A stretch of DNA of 5,828 nucleotides from the NCBI GenBank assembly GCA_046594105.1, contig JBKJQB010000291.1:1-5828 (forward strand), written 5' to 3'. The DNA is from JBDSGC01 sp046594105. GTDB taxonomy: Bacteria > Acidobacteriota > Thermoanaerobaculia > Gp7-AA8. Below the pieces are notes generated by a model that worked only from the letters and a program-made list of their open reading frames with translations, was not told where the DNA came from and did no database searches. Below are positions 5,675 to 5,828 of this stretch, piece by piece (position 1 is the stretch's first letter; each line of letters opens with the position of its first letter). Position numbers and translations under genes: made by a program.

Positions 5675-5699
5675 GTAAGTTCAAGAAGGAGAACAACAA

Positions 5700-5828
5700 A
5701 TGGGAAAAATCATCGGCATTGACCTCGGAACCACCAACTCCGTCGTCGCCGTCATGGAAGGCAACGAGCCGAAGGTCATCGTCAACGCCGAGGGCAGCCG
5801 GATCACCCCTTCGGTCGTCGGTTTCGCC
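5700..5828 (+). CDS. dnaK: Molecular chaperone DnaK (Hsp70), N-terminal fragment cut by the window edge
   Basis: The first 43 codons are present and the frame is open at the window end. The protein begins MGKIIGIDLGTTNSVVAVME, with the Hsp70 phosphate-1 loop GIDLGTTNS at residues 6-14 (D8, T11 and T12 in the ATP phosphate-binding site), followed by NAEGSRITPSVVGFA (29-43), also characteristic of DnaK. DnaK is the ATP-dependent cytosolic chaperone working with DnaJ and GrpE; full-length proteins are about 610-650 residues. AAGGAG (5686-5691) lies 8 nt before the ATG. No grpE or hrcA precedes it, so dnaK heads its own transcript or begins a dnaK-first cluster. Close matching to the canonical DnaK N-terminus makes HscA or other Hsp70 paralogs unlikely. 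Confidence 0.97.
   Translation, partial: MGKIIGIDLGTTNSVVAVMEGNEPKVIVNAEGSRITPSVVGFA

Larger units (their letters stand above)
5393..5699. other. Divergent intergenic region between the BI-1 gene and dnaK
   Basis: 307 bp with no convincing gene. From left to right it holds the BI-1 RBS; a possible minus-strand -10 (TATCAT, 5415-5420, five of six matches) without a good -35; a palindrome cluster (5480-5566); an AT-richer stretch (about 5590-5620); and the dnaK upstream region with a direct repeat and RBS. No CIRCE element (TTAGCACTC-N9-GAGTGCTAA) or actinobacterial HAIR element is visible. Confidence 0.7.

Overview
This is a GC-rich chromosomal window with five protein-coding genes. It reads as ordinary housekeeping and envelope gene content from a Gram-negative-type bacterium. 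Pointers are the lipobox-bearing secreted protein, the seven-helix BI-1 membrane protein, the start of DnaK, and short T-rich tandem repeats plus palindromic elements between genes. The DnaK N-terminus and repeat style would fit a soil-type lineage such as Acidobacteriota or Gemmatimonadota, but that is a low-confidence guess because no rRNA or other decisive marker is present.

Layout: a 7-bp/15-bp tandem repeat (1-59) lies directly upstream of a FAD-dependent oxidoreductase of the phytoene-desaturase-like family (73-1503, +). It converges with a short 38-bp gap on an SDR-type NAD(P)-binding protein carrying a DUF1990-like C-terminal domain (1542-3038, -). A 144-bp divergent region (3039-3182), with a perfect 8-bp inverted repeat overlapping a possible promoter, separates that gene from a Thr/Ser/Gly/Pro-rich predicted lipoprotein (3183-4574, +). 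The lipoprotein converges on a Bax inhibitor-1 family membrane protein (4673-5392, -), and the two share a strong bidirectional terminator (4625-4652). A 307-bp divergent region (5393-5699) contains a cluster of palindromes resembling a REP element and a 17-bp direct repeat in front of dnaK, of which only the first 43 codons are in the window (5700-5828, +).

The genes alternate in orientation (+, -, +, -, +), so none share an operon here and there is no evidence of a multi-gene pathway. The likeliest functional neighbourhood is stress and membrane homeostasis (BI-1 next to dnaK), but that is proximity only. I found no CRISPR array, transposase, phage gene, toxin-antitoxin pair, tRNA or rRNA. 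The less routine items are the repetitive lipoprotein, the SDR-DUF1990 fusion, the repeat abutting the oxidoreductase start, and the two intergenic repeat structures upstream of dnaK.
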